Below, in pieces: positions 33,531-46,758 of a stretch of 64,000 bases of DNA. The notes under the pieces were generated by a model. That model ran no database searches and had not been told where the DNA came from. It worked only from the letters and a program-made list of their open reading frames with translations. Position 1 is the first letter of the stretch. Every line of letters begins with the position of its first letter. Source of the stretch: Euptelea pleiosperma (Eukaryota; Streptophyta; Magnoliopsida; Ranunculales; Eupteleaceae); contig CM068553.1 in NCBI GenBank assembly GCA_035048495.1, positions 22,879,190-22,943,189 on the forward strand. The letters run 5' to 3'. The translations under genes and the position numbers were made by a program.

Positions 33531-36500
33531 TGTAATACCCTGAACTAACCCTAGGGACATTTTCATAAATTTTTAAACTTAGGACTCTTGATTTGTCAAC
33601 TTTTGATTATAATTCTGTAATGAACGCTTGTGACTGTTATTATTGTGAATAAAACTTTCAATGGAGTAACCAAAAACAATAATGTGGATCACTTTTGACC
33701 TCAATACAATCCTAACACATTAGGTCACCATAACAATCATAAATTATATAATCATCAAAATTTTTAAGAAGCATGCTAATAAGTGGATTTGTCCAGAAAA
33801 ATGTTAGATCTTATTAGTACAATTGAAACTTCGAGTAAACGTAAGTAGTAAATTTTGTGCATAAAATTGTAAGTGGTATCGCTAACTATAGATTTCACGA
33901 CTAATGCTCGTAGTACACTCGTACTCCACACATGATATACAAGAAGGAAGAACTATCTATTAGCTAACATTATTAAATAAGATGACATGGACATTGTTGC
34001 CAACCATAACCTAACAAATAAGATGCTGACTGGACACATAGCCTTGACCCACATTGTCCCACACGTTTCACACTTTGGTAGGAATAAGGGGCCTCAAATT
34101 TATTGACAACCTTACCTAGAAAGAAAAAAAAAAAAAAAAAAATTCCAATCTAAGTTAAGAAAGTCAAAATCGTATAAACAAGGAAGCTATTTGACACAAC
34201 CAGAAAACTATTATAGAATATTGAACTAAAGGGTCGTAGGACTAATCAAATTAAGGAAATTAGAGGTGGAAAGATTTGATACCATACCTTATATAGGGCC
34301 GGAAGTATGGACCATGGTGCGCCACGTACCCACTCCATGCACATATCACGTATAGAAATCTGCTGAACCTCTTTTAGTAACCAACCTATGAAAAGGGGAA
34401 AGATTAGTAAACACACAAATAAATTGGGACAAACCTCTACCTAACAAATACGCACACTACCATTTTAACCGCACAATACTTATTCACAAATTGAATAAAA
34501 TTTCCTAACCCATCACCTAGATATCTAACCAAGTTGGAAACGTCCATTCTCAACACACCTAGTTTAGAAAGTTAGTTAAAAACTAAAAATCTCATAATAA
34601 TTGTTAAGCCTTGATCACCTTCAAAAAGGAGGGAATAGAGGCTAACGGCAAAGGTCTTTTGAGAGAGGAATATCAAGAAGAGGGGAGAAGATAAAAACGG
34701 GAGGAGAAGAAGAGAACTCTGGGAGACTAGCTGAATGCTCACGCCTCATCAACACCGTAGTGAACACACGCCACTCCCACGAGGTAGGTATCTTAAACAA
34801 GGGAGCGAATCCTCCGTTAGTATACCAGGTGATGTAGATAAAGTATTGTTATTGTTTGCATGGGCTGAATATAATATTGTCATGATTCTTTGTTCAGAGT
34901 AGATCATATACGATGTTCATCATGCTCCTCGCATAATCTGAAATAGCTAGATTGATTTGGTCGATTTATAAGAAATGTTATTATGAGACTGAAATGATGG
35001 TCGGTCCAATGAGCATGACCCTCGGTGGTATGAGTATGAACCTCGGTGGAACGTGTGGACCCTTGGTGGGAATCAGGAAAAAGGTGGATAGGCGTTAGTT
35101 TTGTTATTTTTTAAAAACGTCGGTCATCTTCGTTATTGCTGCGGTATCATTTTTTTTTGCACTACGTGGTGAGTATTGAAGGTATTGGATTTCCATCATT
35201 GTTTCTGGTGCAAGTGGAACTATTGAGCTTTGGCTCACGGTTGTGAACTGATATCATGTGCAGATAATCATACAATCTTAGGGACGGTTGGCACAAATGG
35301 GAGCGACTTGGAATGCGTCTTGGGTTTTACGGACGATTCAGCGATGGACAGATACAGAGTGGAAATATAGTCGATCTCATCATTTCCTTAGTTGCTGAAT
35401 GCGCTTTATTTTCCATTGTGGTGCACTGAGCTTGATCAGAATATTTTGGAACCTATTAGTTTTGTTATGTACGTAGTACGTGGATGAATGTTTGTTTTAT
35501 TTGTGACGCCTATTGATGACTAGTTTTCATTAGTTTTATTACTTATGTGAGGTGATATTCGCTTAAAAGTGCATATTTTCCACTGTTATCTTCTAAGCGT
35601 TATCACACTCCCCTACGTTAAAATGCTCTATTTATCTACTTTTCTACGTAAGAGTCTCTTTTGTTGCGTAGAACACACTTTTCTGGATGAAATGGTATAT
35701 TTGCATGCATTAAACACATTTTCAGAAGTCTAGATATAAAGTCGTTCTGATTAAGTCTCATTACGTGCTTTTTTTGTCGTAGGAAACCCTGATTGGATGA
35801 TTCTCGAGACTTGCGGGCCAAAATCGATCATGAAAGCCCATTATCAAAGCTTAAAGAGCCCACAGGCTATGACTAGAAGATATGGGCCAAATATGGGCTG
35901 AATAAGATGACCAAAAAGCTGGCCCAAAGAACGAATAGAGCAGGAGAGCCAATGACCAAGAGACGGACCAAAGTATTTAAAGCCACATGAGTCAGCAAAG
36001 AATGATAGTCTATTCTACTGGAGAAGCGTAAGGATGGTCACAGTGAAGACCAAGGTTCCAGACCCTCTGCCAATACTTTTATCTCCATTATCTTATATTT
36101 TCTCTCTCATCTCTCCTTATTCTCTCTCTCTTCATCTCTCGGTCCTCGAATCTACTGACCTAACCCCAGAACTCCTGCCCATTGGCTCTGTCTCATCTCC
36201 CTTAGCTTTCTGACCGTTGGATCTTCAATCGGATCGTTTGATCTTCCACCGGACCATTGGATCTCTCTAGATCCGTCGATCTACCAATCTGGGTCCCAAT
36301 CAAGTCACCATCCATCCGATCGCCATCAGATTGTCTGTCACATCATCTTGTGAGACGATGGACATCATCAATCCATGTGGGCCAGTAGCCGGGCCCATCA
36401 TCATCAACCCGTTGTCCGACCATTTAGTGGACCCCGTGAATTTCAAAATAATTTCAATTAAATTTTAAAAAATAGGGGGTCCACTAAATGGGGAAATTCC

Positions 36501-39500
36501 CCAAAGAAAAGTAGGGTTTTACTTTAAAAAAAAAAAAAAAATTTATTTTTCTTATTTTTTTTATTTTTAAAATACCCTATTTCCATTAAAGGAAATCGGG
36601 AGCTTTATAAGGAGAAGGAGAAGGGTTCGTTTGAACCCTAATCCCCCTCCCTTCTCTTCTAATCTCTCCCCCATCTCCACCTCTCCTTCCCCAAAAAAAC
36701 CTTTCCCGACCTTTTCCTCTCTTTCTTCTTCTTCCTTTCTTCTTCTTCTTTTTCTCCTTTTTCCGGCGAGAACCTGCAACTCCGGCAAGTTCATCTTCCA
36801 CCCCTTCTTCTTCCCTTCTTCTTCCCTTCTTCTTCTCTTCCGCCCTCTTCCTCTTCTGTTTCCCCTTCTTCACCAATCGCCTACACCTCAGCCGGCTCCT
36901 CCTCTTTTCTTTTTCTTGTTGTTCTTCTTCTTCTTCTTCCATCTTCTTCGGTCGGAGTTGCAGCCAGCAACTCCGGCCGCCTTCTCCTTCTTTTTCATTC
37001 TCTTCTGTCCCATCTTCTTCTTCTTCATCCGTTCCTCCTTGCTGCTGCGTGCAGCACCATTTCCTCCGCCTGCAACCATCATCTTCCCACGTCCTCACCC
37101 CCCTCTCCATTCTGCCACCTACCTTCTTCCTCGTTGAAAGGATGACCGGCTAGTTTTAAAAATGGCAACACCAGTCCCTGCATCTCCAGTTCCTTGCTGC
37201 CTTCACCAAGAACAGCACCACCTAGCTCCTCCACAAGCCACCACTCCACCTGCTTCATGAAACACCATGATTCCTCCACCATCTTCTTTCTCCTTAGCAA
37301 CCTACAACTCCGGTGTGCACATCAGTCACCGGTTTGCATAGCAAATGATCGGATTGGCTCCTCCATTGTTGAAGAAACCTGCGGCTATACCATTAAGCCG
37401 TGATCACTCCTTGCCAAGATCTGCAACTCCAAAAGTAGCAACTCACGGTCTGCCACATCTCCAACTCTTCTAAACAGCCGACAACCATCGCCTGAAGCTT
37501 GCTGTCCTTCCCGGAGTTGCTGCCCTTCACAGTAGCAAATCTGCAACCTCCATGCATTTCAGGCCGTCCATCGCCACTACCACCAGCAGCTCTCTTCGCC
37601 TCTTAGGTGCGCACTCGTTACGCACCATCATTGGAGATCGCTCTTAGTGATCACACACACGCTGCCCGTTCTCACACGATTGCACCAACCTCTCCACATG
37701 GCTGAATCTCCATATACCATGCGGGTCGTGCACCATCACCATAGCCATTCTTATGGGTGGTCCGATCTCCGATGGCAAGTAGAAAGGTAACTCTCTTCTT
37801 TCTCTCTCTAGACTAGTTCTCCATTTTTTCTCTCTATTTCTCTCTCTAGGTGATTTTAGATTTTATATTTTCTCTTTTTAATAGCTGTTTAGTTGTTTTT
37901 ATTTTGCTTTAATGTACTTTCTTTGAATGTAATAGAAATATTTGAATTAATAAAGTTAGTTTATTTTGCAAATCTTGTTACTTTGATTCTTGTGGCAAAA
38001 ATTTCTCCAAATTAAAAAAAAATGCTTATTTTAATCCCGATAATATCACCACTCTCACCCCACCATCATTTTCAGCAATTTTTGAAAAATTAATCCATCA
38101 TTTCAAGTTTTAATTTGCGCAAACTAACCCCGAGTGCGGATCGACATCCGACATACTTCCACTGTGCAAAGAATCGCTTAATTTTGCAGAAAATCTCGGA
38201 TAAATTACAAATGTGTTGATTCTAGGGTTTCCGTAACCAACGACACAGAAAAACCCAACTTTCATGAGGATGGTGGGAAATCTACTAGTACTAACGATTA
38301 TTGGTTGTGACACCATGAATTACTTCTCGGACATGGACTGAAACCACGATTGGAGAGGGTCTCAGGTCATGGTATTGAGGTCAGTTTGGATAGTGTTACA
38401 GATCAGGACATCATACAATGGGCCGACATGGATAGTGTGTATACCGGCAATTGGTGATAATGATCAACCAGGTTATGAATGTGCTGACCACTCATTAGAC
38501 ACGAGACCAAGGGAATTAATGAACCTCCTCGGTATAATTTGATCATCTTGAAATCATACCAGATCTGATGATAGAAGTCTGTACCTAGTTATGAGCCCAA
38601 CCATTTGGATTGAATTGTAATGAATGCTCATGATCGACGCCGATATCGAATGCGAGTACTAGACTGACCCACGAAGCATGGGAGGTTATTTAGTGAACCT
38701 GATCGTTGAAGATGTACTGTCGTGTCAAGGTCGAACTAAACCCAATCGTTTGGACTCATTAAGTGTCCGTGGTGTGAGAATACCATGAATTAGTACATAC
38801 TATGTACGTATGCGACTATGCTGCTAACGGTTTCTAATCGGGTGTGACTGAACTCAGTTACTTAGCGCACAATAAGAGAAAAAGGAACCATTATGCCTTA
38901 CCTTTCGAATTAACTTCGGTGAATGGAATGGTTATGTCAAATTCATGCAGGTCCTAGTAGATACGTTTAGGTTGTTGACTATAAATCAGGACTTACGAAT
39001 TTAACAATGTTACAAACTACGTGGAGGGACTTATTGGGCATTTCATTATTGGTTTGAAAACCTTATAGACTGCTAATCCCCTTCAATGTTTATCATCATT
39101 TGAACCCAGTACACGTACACACGTTTTGGGGATACATATAATTTTTCTATTGTTTATTTGGCAATCATTGACATTGTTCTTATAGATGAATATGGCAGAC
39201 ATTAGCTCATCGAAGAACACAATTGCTTTCGCCTAGTACCACAAGTAGGTGTGTATGGACACTTAGGATTCTTAACGGAACGAGAACCACAAGAGCATTC
39301 ACCTCTATGAGTTTAGAGGACTAAGATAAGGCAGGCACTTAGAAGGAAGTCTACAAGACATAATCACGGGCGGACTGAGAAGTAATTGAACGACCTAAGC
39401 CTACAATCAACCGTAAGTAATGATCCATGGGCTCACACCATCAATCATGAGAAAGGGCCAGTGTCGAACCCAAGGCCAGAGAATAAACAGTAGGACACAG

Positions 39501-39828
39501 ATGAAGAATGGGACATGAAAGACATCGGATCGCCCTCATCTGATTGTTCACAAATCAGTAGACCGATGAATTTCTAATATAATGATAGAAATCTTATCAA
39601 TTTATTTTATAACAATAACGGGAAATTTTGGCTTTCGAATATATATTGAATCATGATGAATGAATTATGTGCACGTTCTGGGGTAAGTGATCTAACCTCA
39701 TGTTGAATCTTATTTCTGCATGCTTGTTGATGGGTTCGTCTTGTTTTAAATCGTGCCTTGATCATGGTTATACGGATTGACCCATGTCATATGGATCGGA
39801 TCCAGGTACCCAAAATTGGTGCGTGACA
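33531..39828 (+). mobile_element. D: chromovirus-like solo LTR in O, interrupted by S5
   Basis: TGTAATACCCTGAAC...GGTGCGTGACA with perfect target duplication CCAAA (33526-33530, 39829-39833). Own length about 3.58 kb. Termini resemble the minus strand of C1 and C2, but the body differs, so this is a related, separate family. A donor-like GAG|GTAGGTAT lies near 34782. No coding domain. Confidence 0.85.
35553..38264 (+). mobile_element. S5: solo Athila-family LTR in D
   Basis: 2712 bp, TGATATTCGCTT...CCAACTTTCA, with perfect target duplication TGAGG (35548-35552, 38265-38269). B box GGTTCCAGACC near 36053. Leader hairpin at 36951-36977 (GTCGGAGTTGC / GCAACTCCGGC, one wobble). Donor AAG|GTAACT (GT at 37787). 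U5 hairpin at 38134-38153. Arg/Lys/Glu-rich minus-strand frames at 36567-37110 are the antisense of a CT-rich leader. Confidence 0.9.
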
Positions 39829-40430
39829 CCAAATCTCCGGCTAATCTCTTTAAATCATTGCCCGATCTCATGGCCGATCAAGGTAAGTCTCTCTAGGTTA
39901 ACTCTCTCACTCTTTTCTCTCTCTAGATCTCTCCTTTCACTCTCTCTCTAGTTTTTTTTCTCCATCCATTCCTCTCTCTAAAACCTTTGATTTTACTTTC
40001 TTTCTCTAGTTGTTAATGTTTTCTCTCTCTAGTCTCTCTTTACTTATGCTTTCTAGATTAGTTTATTTTATTTGTATTCAAACATTGTAATGACGGTTTT
40101 GATTATTAAATGAATATTAATTTGGCAAAGTTCATAGTTTCTTATTTTCATCCTCTTATTAGTTTGCGAAAATTCTCTCACTAAAAAGCATTTTTAAACC
40201 CAATCAACTCATCACCATTCTCACCCCCACATTGATTTTGTAGCATTTTGTGTGGAAAAATCGGTCATTTTATGTTCTTTAGTTGCGTTAACTAACCCCG
40301 AGTGCGGACGATATCTGACATACTTCCATTGTGCGAGAATTTCATATTTTGCAGGATAATCGGATCAAAATTATAAATGTGTTGATTCTAGGGTTTCCGA
40401 ATCCAACGAAGCAAAAAAATCCTAGTTTCA

Positions 40431-40827
40431 ATTATGCACTATCGAGCGGCATACGCATGTACACAAAGATGCCTTTTTGGTAGAGAAAGCTACAACGTTC
40501 ATAAAACGCAACAATGTCATTAAGCATAAGGATCTGGGTAGTCCTACTGTGCAGTGTGAAATCGGTAACAACTTTAGTTGCACAGCTTTGCTGGACTTAG
40601 GAGCTAGTGTCAATCTCATACCATTTTTGGTATATCAGCAATTAGGCCTCAAGGATATGAAGCCCACCAAGATCACTCTGAAACTAGCTGACCAATCCAT
40701 CAAGATTCCGAGGAGAATTATTGAAGATGTCCTAGTGAAAGTCGCTGACTTTTACTACCCTGTAGACTTTATCATCCTTGACACAGAACCATGTCGGGAT
40801 AATCGGATCCCCGTCATTCTAGGCTGA
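40431..40827 (+). pseudogene. pol: H pol: aspartic protease region
   Basis: Picks up directly from gag text at 28717. Pre-protease linker, then the retropepsin active-site motif ALLDLGASVNLIP (catalytic Asp kept; the Leu after it is usual for Athila proteases). The flap side follows, with VDFIILDTEPC and the second conserved turn RIPVILG. It ends at a TGA (40825-40827) inside the pol reading frame; downstream PFLATTNAHIG continues in the same frame. Processes Gag-Pol in working elements. Broken here by the stop and those downstream. Confidence 0.88.
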
Positions 40828-41398
40828 CCGTTCCTTGCTACCACGAATGCACACATAGGGTATAGGGACGAAAACATGTCAAATGTCTTCGGCAACCTCA
40901 AGGCTGAGGTTAACATCTTTCGACTTATGAGACAAGATGCCGATCGTGATGTGACAGATGAAATGTGTGCGGTTGAGAGTCTAATTCCGGACTCCACCGA
41001 AGATATCTTAAGACAGTGCATAGAGCACTTTGATACTGACTTCCAATGGGAGTCAGCCATTTCGGAGGATAATGATCTCCAAGAGTCAGTTCCACTGATC
41101 TGTATTCCTTCTCCAATTGTTGAGTATGAACCTCTGTTAACCATGGTCAGAGATCCTACTACGGTCCTCTCTATCTTGGTTGAGGGGGAAACATCCATTT
41201 CTCCGGATCCGAAACTCAAGCTTAAGCCTCTCCCCTCTGAGCTCTCTTATGCCTATCTTGGCCCTGAAGAGACTTCTCATGTCATCATTGCTTCTGATCT
41301 ATCTGCGTCCTAAAAAGAGAAACTAATTATGTTGTTGAAAAGCATAAAACAGCCATTAGATGGACCATTGACGATATTCGTGGGATAGACCCCTCTAT
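40828..41398 (+). pseudogene. pol: H pol: linker between protease and RT (broken)
   Basis: Same-frame continuation after the TGA to a stop at 41311-41313: an acidic linker including CAVESLIPDSTEDILRQC and LLTMVRDPTTV. Recognisable counterparts survive in A's fused frame (for example CAVESLIQDSPEKKLSQC), which marks where A's deletions end. Between 41314 and 41398 the reading frame shifts before RT. Confidence 0.75.
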
Positions 41399-42244
41399 GT
41401 GTCAACATCACATCTATCTCGAAGACGATTTAAAACGACTAGAGAGAACCAGAGGAGGTTAAATCCAGTCCTGAAAGAAGCGGTACGGGATGAAATTCTG
41501 AAATTGTTAGATGCGGGTATCATTTACCCTATCTCAGATAGCAAATGGGTGAGTCCGATCCATGTCATACTTAAGAAAGCGGGTTTCACTGTTGTTGAAA
41601 ATGATCAAGGAGAAATGGTAACCCAGCGCTTAAAGAAAGGATGGAGAGTCTGTATTGACTACAGACGGCTCAATACCAACACCCGAAAAGACCATTTTCC
41701 TCTCCCATTCATTGACCAAATGTTGGAATGTCTTGCAGGTCATTCCTACTATTGTTTCCTAGATGGTTACTTGAGATATAATCAAATTCCCATTACACCC
41801 GAGGACCATGAGAAGACCATGTTCACATGTCCCTTTGGCACTTTTGCCTACAGTCGCATGCCCTTTGGCCTCTGCAATGCACCTGCGACTTTTCAAAGGT
41901 GTATGATGAGTATATTCTTCGACATGGTTGAACATTTCTTAGAAGTTTTCATGGATGACTTTTCAGTTTTTGGATCCTCTTTTGATGACTGTCTCCAACA
42001 TCTGAGTCTTGTACTTGCACGATGTCAGGAAAAGCGACTTGTTCTCAATTGGGAAAAATGCCACTTCATTGTGAAGAAGGGCTTTATGCTAGGACATGTC
42101 ATCTCTGACAAGGGTATTGAGGTCGACAAAGCCAAAATTGATATTATTTCTCCCCTACCCATTCCTAAATTGGTGCGTGATATTCGGTCTTTTCTTGGAC
42201 ATGGCGGATTCTACATGAGATCATTCATTAAGGATTTATCCTAG
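41399..42244 (+). pseudogene. pol: H pol: reverse transcriptase
   Basis: Longest intact stretch of pol. Visible RT blocks in order: NPVLKEAVRDEILKLLDAGI, WVSPIHVILKKAG, WRVCIDYRRLN, DHFPLPFIDQML, the first catalytic Asp in CFLDGY, FGTFAYSRMPFGLCNAPATF, then the catalytic pair in VFMDDFSVFG, and LGHVISDKGIEVDKAKI of the thumb/connection. All three catalytic Asp residues are present. The frame ends at TAG 42242-42244 where other elements read Lys in this context. It copies element RNA to DNA in working relatives. ATG 41399 is only the frame's first Met; in the element it would be part of a polyprotein. Confidence 0.92.
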
Positions 42245-42885
42245 ATAGCTCGTCCCCTATGCAGTCTTTTGGGTAAAGATAGCCCTTTTGACTTCAATGC
42301 TAACTGTGTGAAAGCATTCGAGCGTCTTAAATCTAAGCCTACTTCTACACCTATCATCTGCCCTCCTAATTGGACCCTACCTTTTGAGGTGATGTGTGAT
42401 GCATCAGACTATGCTCTAGGAGCAGTTTTCGGCCAAAGAGTGAACAAGATGCTGCATGTGATATACTATGCGAGCATGACTTTAAACTCAACTCAGTTAA
42501 ACTATTCCACTACTGAGAAAAGCTCCTGGCCATAGTTTTTGCTCTAGATAAATTCAGACCATACTTACTGGCCACAAAGGTCATAGTTTACACGGATCAT
42601 GCGGCTCTGAGATATCTAATGTCCAAAAATGAGACGAAGACGACATTGATAAGATGGATCCTACTATTGCAGGAATTCGACCTAGAGATCAGGGACAAGA
42701 AAGGAACTGAGAATGTTGTGGCTAATCACTTGTCAAGGCTGACCTTAGAGTCTACTTTTGAATCTCAACCCATTCTAGAAACGTTTTCTGACGAACAACT
42801 GTTCGCTATCTCCGTCACTACATGGTATGCTTACATTGTCAATTACCTAGTGATGGAAGAAATACCCTCTCATTGGTCAAAATAG
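42245..42885 (+). pseudogene. pol: H pol: RNase H region (frameshifted)
   Basis: Continues from RT: ARPLCSLLGKDSPF, then RNase H with the catalytic Asp in FEVMCDASDYALGAVFGQR and the TTEK Glu. An indel near 42520 shifts the frame; the rest reads [19 protein letters not shown], then [14 protein letters not shown] and the 42619-42885 stretch ([30 protein letters not shown]). It would remove the RNA template strand. Stop at 42883-42885. Confidence 0.88.
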
Positions 42886-44139
42886 GACAAAAACTAATTC
42901 TTGGCCAGAGTTAAGTATTACTCTTGGGACGAGCCTTATTTATATAAGTACTGTCCTGACTAGATCATTCGCCTGTGTGTCCCTAAATCTCAACAATTGA
43001 ACATCATATCCTCTTGCCATGACCAACCATGTGGTGGTCATTTCAGTTCTAAGAAGACCGCCAAGAAAATCCTACAATGCGGATTCTACTGGCCATCTTT
43101 GTTTCGAGAAGCACATATTTACTGCAAGGCCTGCCTCAATCGTCAACACCTTGGCAGAATTTCGCAGAGGAATATAATGCCCTTGAACCCTATTCAAGTC
43201 GATGAGATATTCGTTATGTGGGGCATTGATTTCATGGGGCCCTTTCCCACATCCAATGGATTCCAATTCATCCTCCTAGCTATGGACTTTTCTCTTAGTG
43301 GATTGAGGCAATTCCAACCATATCCAATGACCATCAGGTTGTGGTGAGATTTTTGAGGGAGTACATCTTCGCAAGATTCGGAGCCCCCAAAGCCATTATA
43401 AGTGATGGGGGTAGCCATTTTTGCAATCAAGTTTTTGAAAAATTAATGAAAAAGTACGGAGTTACTCACAAGGTTGCCCTTGCTTACCATCCGCAGACTA
43501 GCGGTCAGGTCGAGGTCTCCAATTGACAGATCAATCAGATTTTGGAAAAGACTGTCAATACCACTCGTAAAGATGGGTCTACACACTTCTCAGATGTTCT
43601 ATGGGCTTACCGTACAACTTATAAAACTCTCTTGAATATGTCTCCATACCGGTTGGTATGTGGTAAACCTTGCCATCTCCCTGTCGAGATCGAGCATCAT
43701 GCCCTATGGGGATCAAAAAACTCAATTTCGACTTAAATGCAGCAGGGGAAGAAAGGAAGTTACAACTAAATGAATTGGATGAGCTGAGGAATGATTCATA
43801 TGCCTTGTCAAAAAAATATAAAGATAAAATAAAATTGATACATGACAAGAGCATCCTCAAAAAGGATTTCTACCCGAGACAGAAGGTCTTACTTTACAAT
43901 TCTAGACTTCACATCTTCTCTGGGAAATTGAAATCCCGATGATCAGGTACTTTTGTTGTTTCCAAGGTCAAACCCTATGGGGCTATTACTGTTGAGAACC
44001 CGAAGGATAATTCAACCTTCCAGGTCAATGGACAACGTCTCAAACCATTTCAAGAATTAGACGTGCCATCTATTCAGACCTTCGAGATTGATCTTACCGA
44101 TCCGATCTATGTAGACGGATGTTTTTGTCAGTCTCTCTG
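42886..44139 (+). pseudogene. pol: H pol: integrase (broken)
   Basis: The zinc-binding part is degraded: CHDQPCGGHF and CKACLNRQH keep His and CxxC-like residues. Core: the first Asp in WGIDFMGPFP, a frameshift near 43345, the second Asp in ISDGGSHF, the Glu in SGQVEVSN, then TGA (43524-43526) at a usual Arg codon. The C-terminus ([50 protein letters not shown], then PYGAITVENP and VNGQRLKPFQ) spans three frames. All DDE residues remain but the protein is not translatable in one piece. No chromodomain is seen, as expected for Athila/Tat. Confidence 0.88.
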
Positions 44140-46074
44140 AGCTCCAACTTAGTTGGCGGTGAATACCACCCCCGTTGTGTCTGGCTGAAGATAATAAACT
44201 AAGCGCTTTCAAAAAGGCAATTCTGGTATTCCTAGAAGTCATTGAGTCACATGCATAATTTTTTATATTTTATATATTATTATGGCTATGCAGGTACAAT
44301 TCCTCTGACACTCATCAAGTATCACCAAATGATATATCTCAGCCATACTGGTATAACTCTTTCTCATAACTTGCATCACATTCAAAGTTTTCATATATTT
44401 TTTGTCTCGGTCATGAACACTAAGGACGGTGCTGTATTTAAGTTGGGGGTGGGGATTTATCAAAACTCATGTCTTCATAAAAAAAAATAAAAAAATATGA
44501 GAAAAATGAAAAAAAGATGTATTTTGGGGGGATAACCTGTGTTTTACAAAAGTTTTCTGAGTACTTTCGAAATATTTTTCAAATCCTTTACAATGATGAG
44601 TACAAACTTTTTGGAAAGTCTATTTATTGAAAAAGATGTCTGTTTTGAGGAAAAAAAATACTTATTAGCTCTTCATTCCGTTTGAAAGCAAACCTTATTA
44701 CGGTGGATTGAAAAATCTTGAAAAACTCAGAATCAGCAATAATTTTCACATATCAACGTCAGAATTATCTAAAGTTTAGATTATCTAGAGATCCAAGAAG
44801 AACAATTGTGGAGACCTAACCTGGTGAGCTTTTGAACTTTTCATCCTTTCTGAGGGTTATAAAATTATTCTAAGTCACAAGATGACTCACAATTCTTCTA
44901 GTCCCCAAATATTTCTATTAAATTATCTCATTAACCTTTGCTTTGGTCATGTAACTCGGAACGACATCAAATTTGGATTATTACATAAAGAACCTTCTCT
45001 ATATCCATTCGAGATATCAAAGATGAAAGTACAAACCCTAGAATATAGTATAGGCCATCTTTCTAACCAATCAGACTTTTTAGCTTACCTAACATCTATA
45101 CCGTTAGAAACTATTTTTGAGCCTTTTAATGAATACCTTTTCTTGTTAACCTATCAACCAAAAACCCAATCCCTAAAAGAGTTCAATACGATAACCTATT
45201 TCTGAGAGGGATCAAAGAATATTTGGTATGATAACACCATGAAAAGATAGAAACCAAGAAAACAAAACAAAACAAAACAAATGGTTCGAGCTGAAAGGAA
45301 ACATAATCAGAAATGAAGGAAAAAAAATCTGAAAAAGAAGGCTAATCAAACAATATATAAAAAGACAAAAATTAGAAAAAGGAAAGAAGAAAAGTCAAGA
45401 AAATGCTACACTTGAAAAAAGTTACAAAGAATAGTAAGATACCCTCTCAGAATTTTTGAATTCCAAAATATCCTTCTTTTCTTAACCGATCCTAAGCCTC
45501 AATACAACCTATACAAGTCCTATTTGATTCTAGATTAGTACCATCATCAAGTATGGAGAATAGAGAAAGAGAAATTATAGAGTTTGATCCAACTTTCTTA
45601 AGTGATAAGACATTCCAATCATGAAATCTTCTTATATCCTCTATTCAAAAATTATATATGTGAGACATTTGCCAGTTCCTATATTCATCTCCTCACATAT
45701 AATTTGAGAGAAAAGAATAAAACCATTTCTGAGTGATTTACTTCTGAGTGGTATACAAGTAAGGATTGAGGTCGAGGCATACAGTCTCTACGGCAATCGA
45801 TATATCTTTCCTGCCAGATAAGGATGATGTTGAACACACACACACACGCTGAGTCTGAATAATCTTTTGTTTAAATATCTATTTGTAGAAGTGTTGCATT
45901 TTGCTAATTAGCTCTAATTTGTGAACGATTTCTTACATCCTTGAAATAATCTGACAAAACTAAGTTTCTTCTGAGTAACGCAAATAAGTTTTCTAGCATG
46001 TTATGCCAAGCCCTTTTTAGCTCACTTCTTTCGCAATAATTGTCAATCCTTGGCAATATGCTAGTTGGGGGTTG
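44140..46074 (+). other. H 3' non-coding tract with polypurine tract
   Basis: About 1.9 kb between integrase and 3' LTR, the place where some Athila elements carry an env-like gene. I see no signal peptide plus transmembrane pattern. A small frame at 44882-45205 (107 codons, MTHNSSSP...) is shared with A. An inner AGTTGGGGGT is at 44441-44450. The polypurine tract AGTTGGGGGTTG is at 46063-46074, directly before the LTR. Confidence 0.75.
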
Positions 46075-46758
46075 TGATATTCGCTCAAAAGTACTTATTT
46101 TAAGCCATTATTGAAATAACAACCAATCCGTTCTCTTTAATCCAATATACCTAGAAGGGGGGTTGATTAGGTATTTAAAATTAATTAGACTTACACAGTT
46201 TTACTGATCTATAGTAGGGGAACAAATCGCATGCCTTAGTTGTTTGATCAAAGATTATCACAACTGACTTAAATCGAATATACCTCCATAGTATATTTTC
46301 TTTTCGTCGTTTGGTCTAATCAAGAGAGATAGCAGAATACAAACAAACAATCACATAAGATAAGAGATTCTTACGTGGAAACCTAGCCAAGGAAAAACCA
46401 CGAGACCATGTCCAAACGGAAAGTATCACTAACTAAAAAGTTAAACGAAACAAAGGTTACCTATGCAGCACTGTTGCAAATACAGCTTCCAACCTTAGCC
46501 AAGGCCTACTGCTGATGCATCCATGTTCTCATAATCAACACTACGAATCCACGTGCGCCCTTCCAGCCAAGTTGCCTTGTCCGCTTGTTCAGTTTGGTAC
46601 ACCCCAAACCTACCGTCGATCTGTCTCTCTTGAAATATTGTGTCACTCTGTGTGTGTTTCAGAGAAGGTATAGAAGGGTTGTATTTATAGAATTCATGGC
46701 CCTTAGTCTTATAGAATGTGAGAGAGTGGAACCAAGAATTTCATATCTGAGAAAGACT

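Larger units (their letters stand above)
31505..40430 (+). mobile_element. O: Athila-family LTR, second of the tandem pair, interrupted by D
   Basis: Lacks the first 37 bases of the family LTR: text starts at TCTTTTAGCGTTATCAC, LTR position 38. It ends CCTAGTTTCA at 40430, followed by ATTAT (40431-40435) and the continuation of H's coding text (GCACTATCGAGCGGC). Own length about 2.62 kb after removing D and its duplication. It holds the tRNA-like module (31925-31979), a CT-rich leader, a splice donor AAG|GTAAGT (GT at 39883) and the U5 box near 40302. Confidence 0.75.

Noticed and set aside
36567..37137. Lys/Arg/Glu-rich and Pro/Ser/Phe-rich frames of up to 174 codons
   Set aside because: Antisense and sense readings of the CT-rich S5 leader.
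43072..43430. Minus-strand frames over integrase
   Set aside because: Antisense of recognisable integrase motifs.
44140..46074. An env-like gene
   Set aside because: Position fits, but no signal peptide, transmembrane pattern or long frame could be shown.
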